Source: Bog-756 sp035534835
Lineage (GTDB): Bacteria; Actinomycetota; Acidimicrobiia; Acidimicrobiales; RAAP-2
DNA: 35,777 nucleotides
Reading direction: 5' to 3'
NCBI GenBank assembly: GCA_035534835.1
Contig: DATLRE010000010.1
Span: forward strand, 1 to 35,777
The notes under the pieces were generated by a model. That model saw only the letters and a program-made list of their open reading frames with translations, was not told the origin of the DNA and searched no databases. Below are positions 24,853 through 32,969 of the stretch, piece after piece. Each line of letters opens with the position of its first letter. Positions within the stretch are counted from its first letter, which is position 1. Both the position numbers and the translations under genes were made by a program.

Positions 24853-25959
24853 TCAGGTCGGTGCCGCTCCGGTGGGCTGCGGCGACGATCCCTGGTCCCG
24901 GTAGCGGTAGCGGAAGACGCCGTAGGCGACCGGGCCCGCCAGCATCGGCAGCCAGTACGACACGAGCCGGTAGGCCAGCGTGGCGAGCACCGCCTCGGCA
25001 CCGGTCAGCCCGGCCAGGGCCAGGAACCCGGCGAGGCTCGCCTCGACGATGCCGATCCCGCCCGGAGTGATGGGGACGAGGCCGATCACCCCGGCGACCG
25101 CGTAGGCCAGCAGGATGAGCGCCGGCCTCGGATGGGCGCCGACCGCCCGCACGCAGAACAGCAGGCACAGGTAGTCGAAGAGCAGCCGCCCGACCGACAG
25201 CAGCGTGGCCTGCCACCACTGCTGACCGAGGACGCTGCGGATGACGTTGCGCTGCTCGAGCAGGCGCACAGGGAGCCCCTCGAGGGGGGTCCGCTTCTTG
25301 AACAGGCGGTTCCGGACGGTCTGGGCCGCGCTCCCGGCCCACACCAGTGGTCCGTCGGTCGCCATCACCACGGCGCCGAACCCCGTGAAGAGGACGAAGC
25401 CCACGACGCCCACCCAGGCGGCGTCGGTCAGCCCGGACGACACCGGGGCGCCGAAGAGCACCACCGGCAGGACGAAGACCGGCAGGGCCAGCAGGCCGCC
25501 GATCCCGAGGAACGCGAACGCGGTCAGCCCGCTCACCGACTCGGTGGGGTCCATCCCCGCCGTGCTGAGCATCCGGAACTGGACGGCGGCGCCGGCGGCG
25601 GCGCCGCCCGGAACGGTGAGCGAGATCGCGTTCCCGGCCAGCTGCGCGGTGATCACCGCGAACCATGCCTTGGTGCGCAGCGCGATGCGCTGCAGGGAGA
25701 AGGTGCAGGCGAAGTGGGCGCCCTCGGCCACGACCGCCGGGACGAACCACAGCAGGTTGAGCGTGGCCAGGCGGGGCCACGAGTGGAGGACCGACAGGAT
25801 GCTCGGGGCCACCAGGTAGAGGACGATCCCGGCGAAGGCGATCCCGAGGGACCGCTTGACCAGCGCCCTCCACCGGATCGGCGACTGCTGCTGCTCCTCG
25901 AACTGGACCTCGAACGACCGCGGCCCAGCGTCCTCCGGAGGGCCCGGTGCCCCCGTCAC
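24853..25959 (-). CDS. UPF0104 / LPG-synthase-type transmembrane protein
   Basis: This 368-residue protein has about eight membrane helices and the flippase-like pattern of the lysylphosphatidylglycerol synthase TM region (YbhN family). 'AQLAGNAISLTVPGGAAAGAAVQFRML' and 'GLVPITPGGIGIVEASLAGFLALAG' are the two conserved family loops. The soluble aminoacyl-transferase domain is absent, so it is probably a lipid flippase or handling protein rather than a synthase; this is inference. The start is GTG 25959 with AGGTGA just upstream. It follows the hydrolase gene by 49 bp, probably in one operon. Confidence 0.82.
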   Translation of the reverse strand: MTGAPGPPEDAGPRSFEVQFEEQQQSPIRWRALVKRSLGIAFAGIVLYLVAPSILSVLHSWPRLATLNLLWFVPAVVAEGAHFACTFSLQRIALRTKAWFAVITAQLAGNAISLTVPGGAAAGAAVQFRMLSTAGMDPTESVSGLTAFAFLGIGGLLALPVFVLPVVLFGAPVSSGLTDAAWVGVVGFVLFTGFGAVVMATDGPLVWAGSAAQTVRNRLFKKRTPLEGLPVRLLEQRNVIRSVLGQQWWQATLLSVGRLLFDYLCLLFCVRAVGAHPRPALILLAYAVAGVIGLVPITPGGIGIVEASLAGFLALAGLTGAEAVLATLAYRLVSYWLPMLAGPVAYGVFRYRYRDQGSSPQPTGAAPT

Positions 25960-26008
25960 GCCATCACCTGCACCCGTTGCCGTCGGCCATGGACGGTGCC
26001 CGTGCCTC

Positions 26009-27139
26009 TCAGCCTCCGGCCAGTCCGGCGACGGCCGCGGCCACGATCCCGAACCCCCGCAGGTCGCCCATGAGGGCGTCCCCCATCCGGTTCATGGCGT
26101 AGCAGATGGTCAGGTCGGCATCCTGGTCCATCACGATCAGCGAGCCGCCGTAGCCGCCCCAGTAGCAGGCCCGCGGGCCGATCGGCATCATGGCCGAGCT
26201 CAACCCGTACCCCATGCCGAACCGGAGGTCGAACCCGAGGATCCGGTCGACCCCGCGGATCTGCTCGTCGAAGGCCCGTTCGCACCCCGCCTCCGACAGC
26301 AGCCGCACCCCGCGCGTCTCGCCCCGCCCGGCGATGATCGACTGCACCATCGCCACCGAGCGGGCGTTGCCGTGCCCGTTGGCCGCCGGGATCTCGGCGG
26401 CGCGCCACCACCGGTGGCCCGGGTACGTGGCATCGAGCGGCGGGTTGGTGGCGGCCCGGATCATCACCTCGGAGGGCTGGAGCACGTCGAGGTCCATCGG
26501 GGGCGGGGGGATGACGATCGACACGCGGGGCTCCTCCGACTCCGGCAGGCCGATGGAGAAGTCGGCACCGAGCGGTCCGGCCACCTCGGAGGCGAACCAC
26601 GTCCCGATCGACACGCCGGTGATCCGGCGGACCACCTCGCCGATGAGGTAGCCCTGGCTGACCAGGTGGTAGCCCGACGCGGTCCCCGGCTCCCACCACG
26701 GCGCCTGGGCGGCCAGCAGGCTGGTGCACCGCTCCCAGTCGGCCAGGTCCTCGGGCCGCATCGGCTCGTCCCACCCGGGGAGCCCGGCGGTGTGGGCCAT
26801 CAGGTGTCGGACCTCGACGGCCTCCTTGCCGCCGGCGGCGAACTCGGGCCAGTACCGGGCGACCGGGGCGGAGAAGTCGAGCTCTCCGCGGTCGGCCAGC
26901 ATCAGCGCGCACAGGAACGTCATCGTCTTGGTCATCGACCACACGTTGACGAGGGTGTCCCGCTCCCACGGGGCCGTGCCCGCCTCGTCGACGGTCCCAC
27001 CCCAGATGTCGACCACGGGCTCGCCGCCCACCAGCACGGCCACGGAGGCGCCGGTGTCGGTCCCGGCGTCCAGGCTGGCGGCCAGCGTGGTCGCCACAGC
27101 CTCGTACTGCGGGTCCCAGGTGCCCTGGATGTCGGCCAT
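26009..27139 (-). CDS. Serine hydrolase of the class C beta-lactamase / esterase family
   Basis: This 376-residue protein has the penicillin-binding-protein fold. The S-x-x-K nucleophile motif SMTK is at 68-71, the Tyr motif 'GYHL' has Tyr157, and the C-terminal 'YWGGYGGSLIVMD' stands in place of KTG. The family N-terminus 'YEAVATTLAASLDAGTDTGASVAVLVGGEPVVDIWGG' is typical of EstB-like carboxylesterases and lipase-like serine hydrolases. There is no signal peptide, so it is cytoplasmic and more likely an esterase than a resistance enzyme. ATG 27139 is fixed by a good AGGAGA 5 nt upstream. Confidence 0.88.
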   Translation of the reverse strand: MADIQGTWDPQYEAVATTLAASLDAGTDTGASVAVLVGGEPVVDIWGGTVDEAGTAPWERDTLVNVWSMTKTMTFLCALMLADRGELDFSAPVARYWPEFAAGGKEAVEVRHLMAHTAGLPGWDEPMRPEDLADWERCTSLLAAQAPWWEPGTASGYHLVSQGYLIGEVVRRITGVSIGTWFASEVAGPLGADFSIGLPESEEPRVSIVIPPPPMDLDVLQPSEVMIRAATNPPLDATYPGHRWWRAAEIPAANGHGNARSVAMVQSIIAGRGETRGVRLLSEAGCERAFDEQIRGVDRILGFDLRFGMGYGLSSAMMPIGPRACYWGGYGGSLIVMDQDADLTICYAMNRMGDALMGDLRGFGIVAAAVAGLAGG

Positions 27140-27318
27140 CAACGTCTCCTTCGGTCGTGCGGCGGCGCGGTCCCACCGGGAGGTGGCACGTCGGCTCCCC
27201 CGTCCGGTGGTCCGCGGGACTTCCCTGTCCGGCGGTCCCGGGCCCGATCTTCCCACGGGTGGCCGCGTTCGGGCCGAATCCACGCCCCCGGCCGTCGGGG
27301 CACCGGTCGCCGACCCGT

Positions 27319-27324
27319 TACCCT
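27319..27324 (+). promoter_or_regulatory. Putative -10 element of greA-leuCD
   Basis: TACCCT is followed by 8 nt and GTG 27333. No Shine-Dalgarno is present. The rest of the 193-bp divergent gap shows nothing else clear. Confidence 0.4.
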
Positions 27325-27332
27325 GGTACCCC

Positions 27333-27818
27333 GTGAGCGACTCCGCCGACACCCAGCTGACACGCGACACCTACGAGCGCCTCCAGGCCGAGCTCGAGGA
27401 CCTCACCACGCGCGGCCGGGTGGAGATCGCCGCCCTCATCGAGGCGGCCCGTGCCCTCGGCGACCTGAAGGAGAACGGCGACTACCACGCCGCCAAGGAC
27501 AGCCAGGGGAAGATGGAGTCGCGGATCCGCCAGCTCGAGCAGATGCTCAAGAAGGCGGTCATCGTCGAGGGCGGAGGAGCCCCCGACGGCACGGTGGGAC
27601 ACGGATCCGTCGTCACGCTCCGCTACGAGGGTGACGACGCCGACGACACCACGGACTACTTCGTCGGGTCGATCGAGGAGCGCCAGGGCGACCTGACCGT
27701 GGTGTCGCCCGGGTCCCCGCTCGGGCAGGCGCTGCTCGGCCACGCGGTGGGCGACACCGTCGAATACGCAGCACCCGGGGGCAGCCTCCGGGTGGAGATC
27801 GTCGAGATCGGAGCCTGA
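27333..27818 (+). CDS. greA: Transcription elongation factor GreA
   Basis: This 161-residue factor stimulates RNA cleavage by backtracked RNA polymerase. The N-terminal coiled coil carries the signature 'LGDLKENGDYHAAKDSQGKMESRIRQLEQML', with the acidic tip in 'DLKENGDY'. The C-terminal FKBP-like domain ends in 'SPLGQALLGHAVGDTVEYAAPGGSLRVEIVEI'. GTG 27333 matches the family length (about 160). The frame is open much further upstream without conservation. leuC starts 5 bp after its stop, so greA and leuCD form one unit, an unusual pairing. Confidence 0.96.
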   Translation: MSDSADTQLTRDTYERLQAELEDLTTRGRVEIAALIEAARALGDLKENGDYHAAKDSQGKMESRIRQLEQMLKKAVIVEGGGAPDGTVGHGSVVTLRYEGDDADDTTDYFVGSIEERQGDLTVVSPGSPLGQALLGHAVGDTVEYAAPGGSLRVEIVEIGA

Positions 27819-27823
27819 TCGCC

Positions 27824-29233
27824 GTGGATGAGCCCCGCACGCTGTCGGAGAAGGTCTGGGAGAGCCACGTCGTCCGCCCCGGTGGCGCGGAGGAGCCCGA
27901 CATCCTCTTCATCGACCTCCACCTCGTCCACGAGGTCACGTCGCCCCAGGCGTTCGACGGGCTGCGGCTCGCCGGGAGGGGGGTGCACCGCCCCGACCTC
28001 ACCGTCGCCACGGCCGACCACAACGTGCCGACCACCGACATCGACAAGCCGGTGGCCGACCCCGTCTCGGCCAAGCAGCTGTCGGTCCTCGACGCCAACT
28101 GCGCCGAGTTCGGGATCACCTGCTACCCGATGGGCCACGCCGACCAGGGCATCGTCCACATCATCGGTCCCGAGCAGGGACTGACCCAGCCCGGCATGAC
28201 CATCGTCTGCGGGGACAGCCACACCTCGACGCACGGGGCGTTCGGCGCCCTCGCCTTCGGGATCGGCACCAGCGAGGTCGAGCACGTGCTCGCCACCCAG
28301 ACGCTCCCCCAGCGGCGGCCGGCCGCCATGTCCGTCACCGTCGACGGCGAGCTGCCGGCCGGTGTCACCGCCAAGGACCTGGTCCTGGCCGTCATCGGCC
28401 GCATCGGGACGGGCGGGGGCAGCGGCCACGTCATCGAGTACCGCGGTTCCGCCGTCGCCGGCCTGTCCATGGAGGGTCGCATGACCGTGTGCAACATGTC
28501 GATCGAGGGCGGCGCCCGCGCCGGCATGATCGCACCGGACGACACCACGTTCGCCTACCTGGAGGGCCGGGACCACGCTCCCAAGGGCGCGGCGTGGGAG
28601 CAGGCGCTCGACTACTGGCGCTCGCTGCCGACCGATGCGGGGGCGACCTTCGCCAAGGAGGTCGTGCTCGACGCGTCCGGGCTGGCGCCGTTCGTCACCT
28701 GGGGGACCAACCCCGCCCAGGTGGCCCGGATCGACGGCACCGTCCCCGATCCCGACTCCTTCGACACGCCGGCCGAGCGGGAGGCCGCAGCGCGGGCGCT
28801 CGACTACATGGGCCTGGTCGGCGGCACCCCGCTCGCCGAGGTCCCGGTCGACACCGTGTTCATCGGCTCGTGCACCAACGGGCGGATCGAGGACCTGCGT
28901 GCGGCCGCCGACGTGCTGCGCGGCCGCACGGTCCGATCCGGCATGCGGGCGCTCGTGGTACCCGGGTCGCACCGGGTCAAGGCCCAGGCCGAGGCCGAGG
29001 GCCTCGACCGGGTGTTCACCGGGTCCGGCTTCGAATGGCGGGAGCCGGGCTGCTCGATGTGCCTGGCCATGAACCCCGACAAGCTGGCGCCCGGCGAGCG
29101 CGCCGCGTCGACCTCCAACCGCAACTTCGAGGGCCGGCAGGGCCGGGGCGGCCGCACCCACCTGGTGTCGCCGGCGGTGGCGGCCGCGACCGCCGTGGCC
29201 GGACGGTTCGCCACTCCGGCGGAGCTCGGCTGA
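27824..29233 (+). CDS. leuC: 3-isopropylmalate dehydratase large subunit
   Basis: This 469-residue aconitase-family protein isomerises 2- to 3-isopropylmalate in leucine synthesis. Cys350 ('GSCTNGR'), Cys410 and Cys413 ('CSMC') are the 4Fe-4S ligands. 'ADHNVPTTD', 'CGDSHTSTHGAFG' and 'FEGRQGRGGRTHLVSP' are family signatures. The start is GTG 27824 (VDEPRTLSEKVWESH). Its stop overlaps the leuD ATG in TGATG. Confidence 0.97.
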   Translation: MDEPRTLSEKVWESHVVRPGGAEEPDILFIDLHLVHEVTSPQAFDGLRLAGRGVHRPDLTVATADHNVPTTDIDKPVADPVSAKQLSVLDANCAEFGITCYPMGHADQGIVHIIGPEQGLTQPGMTIVCGDSHTSTHGAFGALAFGIGTSEVEHVLATQTLPQRRPAAMSVTVDGELPAGVTAKDLVLAVIGRIGTGGGSGHVIEYRGSAVAGLSMEGRMTVCNMSIEGGARAGMIAPDDTTFAYLEGRDHAPKGAAWEQALDYWRSLPTDAGATFAKEVVLDASGLAPFVTWGTNPAQVARIDGTVPDPDSFDTPAEREAAARALDYMGLVGGTPLAEVPVDTVFIGSCTNGRIEDLRAAADVLRGRTVRSGMRALVVPGSHRVKAQAEAEGLDRVFTGSGFEWREPGCSMCLAMNPDKLAPGERAASTSNRNFEGRQGRGGRTHLVSPAVAAATAVAGRFATPAELG

Positions 29234-29826
29234 TGGACGCCGTGCAGCTGGTGTCCGGGCGGGCCGTGCCGCTCGACCGGTCCGACGTGGACACCGACCA
29301 GATCATCCCGTCGGACTGGCTCAAGCGCGTCGAGCGCACCGGGTTCGGCGCCGGGCTGTTCAGCGAGTGGCGGGACGACCGCGACTTCGTCCTCAATCGC
29401 GAGGAGCATGCCGGGGCGACCATCCTCGTGACCGGACCGAACTTCGGGACCGGGTCGTCGCGCGAGCACGCCGTGTGGGCGCTCCTCGACTACGGGTTCG
29501 CCGCCGTCGTGTCGCCCGGGTTCGCGGACATCTTCCGGAACAACTGCACCAAGGCCGGGCTCGTGCCCGTCCAGGTCGACCCGGAGGTGGGTCGGGCCCT
29601 GCTCGACGCCGTGCTCGCCGACCCCTCGCTCGAGATCACCATCGATGTCGAACGGGGGACGCTCGACGCGCCGGCCGCCGGGATCGAGACGACCTTCCCG
29701 ATGGACGAGTTCACCCGGGCGCGCCTGCTGAACGGCTGGGACGACATCGGACTGACGCTGCGCCATGAGGCCGACATCGAGGCCTACGAGGCGCGCCGGC
29801 CGGCCTGGCTGCCGACCACCCGCTGA
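29233..29826 (+). CDS. leuD: 3-isopropylmalate dehydratase small subunit
   Basis: This 197-residue swivel-domain partner of LeuC has 'PLDRSDVDTDQIIPSDWLKR', 'GPNFGTGSSREHAVWAL' and 'FADIFRNNCTKAGLVPV' as family motifs. The length is normal. It is translationally coupled to leuC by a 1-bp overlap. No leuB or leuA is nearby. Confidence 0.97.
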   Translation: MDAVQLVSGRAVPLDRSDVDTDQIIPSDWLKRVERTGFGAGLFSEWRDDRDFVLNREEHAGATILVTGPNFGTGSSREHAVWALLDYGFAAVVSPGFADIFRNNCTKAGLVPVQVDPEVGRALLDAVLADPSLEITIDVERGTLDAPAAGIETTFPMDEFTRARLLNGWDDIGLTLRHEADIEAYEARRPAWLPTTR

Positions 29827-30014
29827 CCGGATCGCATCCGGGACGGAGAGCCCGCCGGGTCCCCGACGCCGACCACCACGAGGGGCAGGGGGGCAGCCGA
29901 TGTCGGGGAACCCGGAGGATTGTGAGTTGCGGGGACTCTCCGACTCCCGCACTTCGATCGTTCGCCGCCCGCCGGGCGGCACGTTGGAGCTGACTGCGGC
30001 GGGTATCGTCCGCC

Positions 30015-30086
30015 GTGCCCGTGACCCTACACGACCCGGCCTCCGCGTTCACGGACGCCGACCGACGGTTGCGCAGGGTGTCATGA
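30015..30086 (+). CDS. Possible leaderless 23-residue peptide
   Basis: GTG 30015 opens a frame reading 'VPVTLHDPASAFTDADRRLRR..' that stops at 30086. TATCGT (30004-30009) lies 5 nt before it, similar to the leaderless starts elsewhere in the window. It could be a leader peptide for the downstream redox genes or chance; nothing else supports it. Confidence 0.2.
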   Translation: MPVTLHDPASAFTDADRRLRRVS

Positions 30087-30105
30087 CCCCGTCAGGTTGT
30101 GCCTG

Positions 30106-30111
30106 CACACT
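30106..30111 (+). promoter_or_regulatory. Putative leaderless -10 element of the cytochrome b561-like gene
   Basis: CACACT is followed by CGGGGG (6 nt) and GTG 30118. The 11 bases from ACACT through the spacer are identical to those before rpiB. Confidence 0.45.
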
Positions 30112-30117
30112 CGGGGG

Positions 30118-30855
30118 GTGACCGACAGGACCCCCGCCGCCGCGCGCCGGCCCCTCGAGCCCGACACCGCGCCGGAACGCCGGCGCCACGCCGTCCCGAC
30201 CCGGCCGCTCGGCGGGCCCGGCACCGCTCCGGAACGCCGGCGTCACGCCGCCCCGCCCCGGCCGCTCGGTGGGCCCGAGGGCAACGCCCGGATGACCGGC
30301 CTGACCGCGGCCGTGCTGCTGGTGCTGCTGGCGGCCGAGGGGCTCACGCTCCTGCAGCTGGGCTCGCTCGTGACCCCGCACGTGGTGATCGGCATGGTGC
30401 TGGTCCCCTTCGTGCTGCTCAAGATGGCCACCACCGGATGGCGGATGGCCCGCTACTACCTGGGCAGCGGCCCCTACCGCGCCCGCGGGACGCCGGTGCT
30501 GCCGCTGCGTCTGCTCGGCCCGGTCGTCGTACTGCTGACCCTCCTGGTCTTCGCCTCGGGGATCGCCCTGCTCCTGGTCCCTCACTCGCTGCGCGACTCG
30601 GTGTTCTTCGTGCACAAGGCCAGCTTCGTCCTGTGGTTCGGTGCCATGACGATCCACGTCCTCGGCCACGTGCTGGAGACCAGCAAGCTCGCCCCGGCCG
30701 ACCTGGTGGCCCGCACCCGCCGCCAGGTGCGCGGCGCGGGGGCCCGGCTGTGGACCCAGGCCTGCTGCCTGGTGGTCGGGGTCGTCCTGGCCGCCCTCAT
30801 GGTGCCGACCATCGGCCCCTGGCTGGCGGCCGGCGGTGCGGGCTCGGGTCACTGA
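30118..30855 (+). CDS. Histidine-rich four-helix membrane protein, cytochrome b561-like
   Basis: This 245-residue protein starts with about 58 residues of Pro/Arg-rich sequence containing two copies of a 19-residue repeat ('TAPERRRHAVPTRPLGGPG'). Four membrane helices follow. Helix 1/2 carries His88 ('TPHVVIG'), helix 3 is 'GPVVVLLTLLVFASGIALLL', and the next carries His166 ('HKASF'), His180 and His184 ('IHVLGH'). Paired histidines in neighbouring helices suggest one or two b-type hemes, as in cytochrome b561 and ferric-reductase-like families. That is inference from spacing. ATG 30292 just before the first helix is an alternative start; GTG 30118 is favoured by its leaderless promoter. A redox partner role fits the genes downstream. 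Confidence 0.7.
   Translation: MTDRTPAAARRPLEPDTAPERRRHAVPTRPLGGPGTAPERRRHAAPPRPLGGPEGNARMTGLTAAVLLVLLAAEGLTLLQLGSLVTPHVVIGMVLVPFVLLKMATTGWRMARYYLGSGPYRARGTPVLPLRLLGPVVVLLTLLVFASGIALLLVPHSLRDSVFFVHKASFVLWFGAMTIHVLGHVLETSKLAPADLVARTRRQVRGAGARLWTQACCLVVGVVLAALMVPTIGPWLAAGGAGSGH
30166..30279 (+). repeat. Two tandem 57-bp units in the N-terminal tail of the b561-like protein
   Basis: Copies at 30166-30222 and 30223-30279 match at 50 of 57 bases. They code 'TAPERRRHAVPTRPLGGPG' and 'TAPERRRHAAPPRPLGGPE'. Confidence 0.85.
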
Positions 30856-30897
30856 CACTTCCCGTGGGCCAGAATGGGATCCGATGAGGGTGTGGCG

Positions 30898-31566
30898 ATG
30901 AGGGTCCTGGTGGCGGAAGACGACCCCGGCCTGCGTTCGGTCCTCGAACGGGGGCTGCGCGAGCACGGCTACGTGGTCGACGCGGTCGAGGACGGGCGGA
31001 ACGCCCTCGCCTACCTCCGGTCCTACACCTACGAGGTGGCGGTCCTCGACTGGCGTATGCCGATCACCACCGGGATCGAGGTGGTGCGCGAGATGCGGTC
31101 CCGGGGCGACCGGACGCCGGTGCTCATGCTGACGGCCCGCGACGCCACCGAGGACCGCGTCGAGGGATTGACCGAGGGCGCCGACGACTACCTGGTGAAG
31201 CCCTTCTCGTTCGCCGAGCTCACGGCACGGCTGACGGCGCTCCAGCGCCGACCCCCGCTGGCGCTCGGTCCACTGCTCCGCTGCGGCGATCTGGCCTTCG
31301 ACCCGTCCACCCGGATGGCCACGCGGGACGACCAGCCGCTCCAGCTCACGACCATCGAGACCGGCCTGCTCGAGCTGCTCCTGCGCCGGGCACCCGCGGC
31401 GGTGAACCGCCGGACCATCGCCGTGCAGGTCTGGGACGACGAGGCCGACCCCGTCGGCTCCAACACCATCGACGTCCACATGGGCCGGCTGCGGGCCAAG
31501 CTCGCCGGTGCCACCGCCCGGATCGAGACGGTCCGGGGCTTCGGCTACCGGATCGTGCCGGAATGA
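30898..31566 (+). CDS. OmpR-family response regulator
   Basis: This 222-residue protein has a receiver domain with the acidic pair Asp8/Asp9, phospho-acceptor Asp51 ('VLDWRMP'), Thr79 and Lys101 ('LVKPF'). The C-terminal winged helix ends in 'SNTIDVHMGRLRAKL...ETVRGFGYRIV'. ATG 30898 has AGGG 7 nt upstream. ATG 30874 in the same frame would add eight unconserved residues. A five-codon frame (MRVWR) at 30884 ends in an ATGA overlap with this start. Its partner kinase follows with a 4-bp overlap. A heptamer direct repeat before the next operon is a candidate binding site. Confidence 0.93.
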   Translation: MRVLVAEDDPGLRSVLERGLREHGYVVDAVEDGRNALAYLRSYTYEVAVLDWRMPITTGIEVVREMRSRGDRTPVLMLTARDATEDRVEGLTEGADDYLVKPFSFAELTARLTALQRRPPLALGPLLRCGDLAFDPSTRMATRDDQPLQLTTIETGLLELLLRRAPAAVNRRTIAVQVWDDEADPVGSNTIDVHMGRLRAKLAGATARIETVRGFGYRIVPE

Positions 31567-32924
31567 CGACCGCTCCGAGGTCGCGCTTCCGGCTCCCCGA
31601 CCAGCGCTGGGCCCACGCCGCACGGGTGGCCCTGGCCGCCACCGTCGTGGTCGGCGCCGTGACCCTCCTGCTGGCCGTCCTGGTGAATTCTTCCATCCTC
31701 GCCCGCCTGAACCACGACATCGACCGGCGGCTCATGGCCGTCCTGGTGGCGACAGCGGCGGCGCCGCCCGGCACGTCGAGTGCCGTCGCGGGCCGCTCCA
31801 GCGGGGACGTCGACGACGCACCCGTGTTCGTCTGGCGGGTCACCTCGGACGGCACCATCGAGGCGCTGACGGTCGCGGCCCCGGCGCTACCCACCCGGAC
31901 CTGGTCGGCGGGGACGACCACCCAGCCCGTCGAGGGCCGGGACTTCCGCCTGGCCGCCGCACCCGCCCGCGGGGGCTGGTTGGTGGCCGGCGAGAGCGTG
32001 GCCCGGGTGGGCGAGTCCGGAGGCGAGATCGTCCTGGTCGAGGTCGTGCTCGGCGCCCTCCTGCTCCTCGTGACCTTCACCGGCTCCTTCGTGGTCGGGC
32101 TGCGTGCCTCGGCCCCCATCGAGCAGATCCGCCGGCGCCAGGCCGAGTTCACGGCGGACGCCAGCCACGAACTGCGGACCCCGTTGAGCGTGATCGAGGC
32201 CGAGGTCGATCTCGCCCTCGGGCGTCCGCGCTCCCCCGACGAGTACGAGGACGTCCTGCGGCGGATCGGTTCCGAGTCGTCGCGGCTGCGCACCATCGTG
32301 GAGGACCTGCTGTGGCTCGCCCGGGCCGACGGGGTCGGCCTCGACCCGGGCCGGCGCGGCACCGTCGACCTCTCGGCCATGGCGGAGGCCACCGTCGCCC
32401 GGTTCGCCGCCGTCGCCGACACCGGATCGATCCAGCTGACCGCCCGCACCGCCCCGGCCGGCACGGCCCTGATACGGGCCGACGCCGAGGGCATCGACCG
32501 GCTGGTGGCCGTCCTGGTCGACAACGCCTGCAAGTACGCGGGCGAGGGCGGTGCCGTCGACGTGTCGGTCGCCACCGGCGGGGGACGGGTCGTGCTGACC
32601 GTGGACGACTCGGGGCCGGGCATCCCCGAGGCCCACCGCGAACTGGTGTTCGACCGGTTCCACCGGGCCGTGCAGTCGCCCGGCGGGACCGGGCTGGGCC
32701 TGGCCATCGCCGACGCCGTCGTCCACGCCACCTCGGGGACCTGGTCGATCGGGTCCTCGCCCCGTGGCGGGGCCCGCTTCGAGGTCACCTGGCGCCAGGC
32801 ACACCGGTCGGACGACCTCCCGCCCCCCGGTCCGGGCGAGGCCGCAGCCGGTCCGCAGCCGTCCGACGACCGACCGGGTACGGGCCAGCCGGCGGATCGG
32901 CCCGCTTTCTCAGCGGATTCTTAG
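31563..32924 (+). CDS. Sensor histidine kinase without HAMP domain
   Basis: This 453-residue membrane kinase has helix 1 at about 20-43, an extracytoplasmic region of about 115 residues, and helix 2 at about 157-180. The phospho-accepting His202 is in 'SHELRTPL'. Only about 20 residues lie between helix 2 and His202, too short for a HAMP domain. The ATPase domain shows the N box 'VDNACKYA', G1 'DDSGPGIP', an F-box 'VFDRFHR' and G2 'GTGLGLAI'. A Pro/Gly-rich tail of about 45 residues follows. It pairs with the regulator just upstream. What it senses is unknown; the redox genes suggest a redox or envelope cue. Confidence 0.92.
   Translation: MTTAPRSRFRLPDQRWAHAARVALAATVVVGAVTLLLAVLVNSSILARLNHDIDRRLMAVLVATAAAPPGTSSAVAGRSSGDVDDAPVFVWRVTSDGTIEALTVAAPALPTRTWSAGTTTQPVEGRDFRLAAAPARGGWLVAGESVARVGESGGEIVLVEVVLGALLLLVTFTGSFVVGLRASAPIEQIRRRQAEFTADASHELRTPLSVIEAEVDLALGRPRSPDEYEDVLRRIGSESSRLRTIVEDLLWLARADGVGLDPGRRGTVDLSAMAEATVARFAAVADTGSIQLTARTAPAGTALIRADAEGIDRLVAVLVDNACKYAGEGGAVDVSVATGGGRVVLTVDDSGPGIPEAHRELVFDRFHRAVQSPGGTGLGLAIADAVVHATSGTWSIGSSPRGGARFEVTWRQAHRSDDLPPPGPGEAAAGPQPSDDRPGTGQPADRPAFSADS
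32907..32924 (+). promoter_or_regulatory. Candidate OmpR-type operator: two heptamers with 11-bp period
   Basis: TTCTCAG (32907-32913) and TTCTTAG (32918-32924) start 11 bp apart, the usual period for tandem OmpR-family binding. A palindrome GATTCT-T-AGAATC overlaps at 32916-32928. The site lies within the last codons of the kinase gene, centred about 54 bp upstream of the predicted transcription start at 32970, a normal activator position. Confidence 0.4.
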
Positions 32925-32956
32925 AATCGTTTCATCTGGGTGTCAGGTTGGATCCG

Positions 32957-32962
32957 TAGCCT
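32957..32962 (+). promoter_or_regulatory. Putative leaderless -10 element of the apbE operon
   Basis: TAGCCT is followed by 7 nt and ATG 32970. No Shine-Dalgarno is present. Confidence 0.45.
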
Positions 32963-32969
32963 TGCCTTC

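Larger units (their letters stand above)
29827..30117 (+). other. 291-bp gap between leuD and the redox module
   Basis: The gap holds a GC hairpin GCCGCCC-GCC-GGGCGGC at 29964-29980, which may end the leuD transcript although it has no T-tract and lies 137 bp downstream. It also holds a 23-codon frame at 30015-30086 behind a TATCGT element, and the promoter of the next gene at 30106. A longer frame from ATG 29900 has no protein-like features. Confidence 0.5.

Noticed and set aside
29900..30121. Plus-strand frame from ATG 29900 with a G-rich upstream stretch
   Set aside because: Third-position base use is unlike the genes and the product has no recognisable feature; it runs through the promoter of the next gene.
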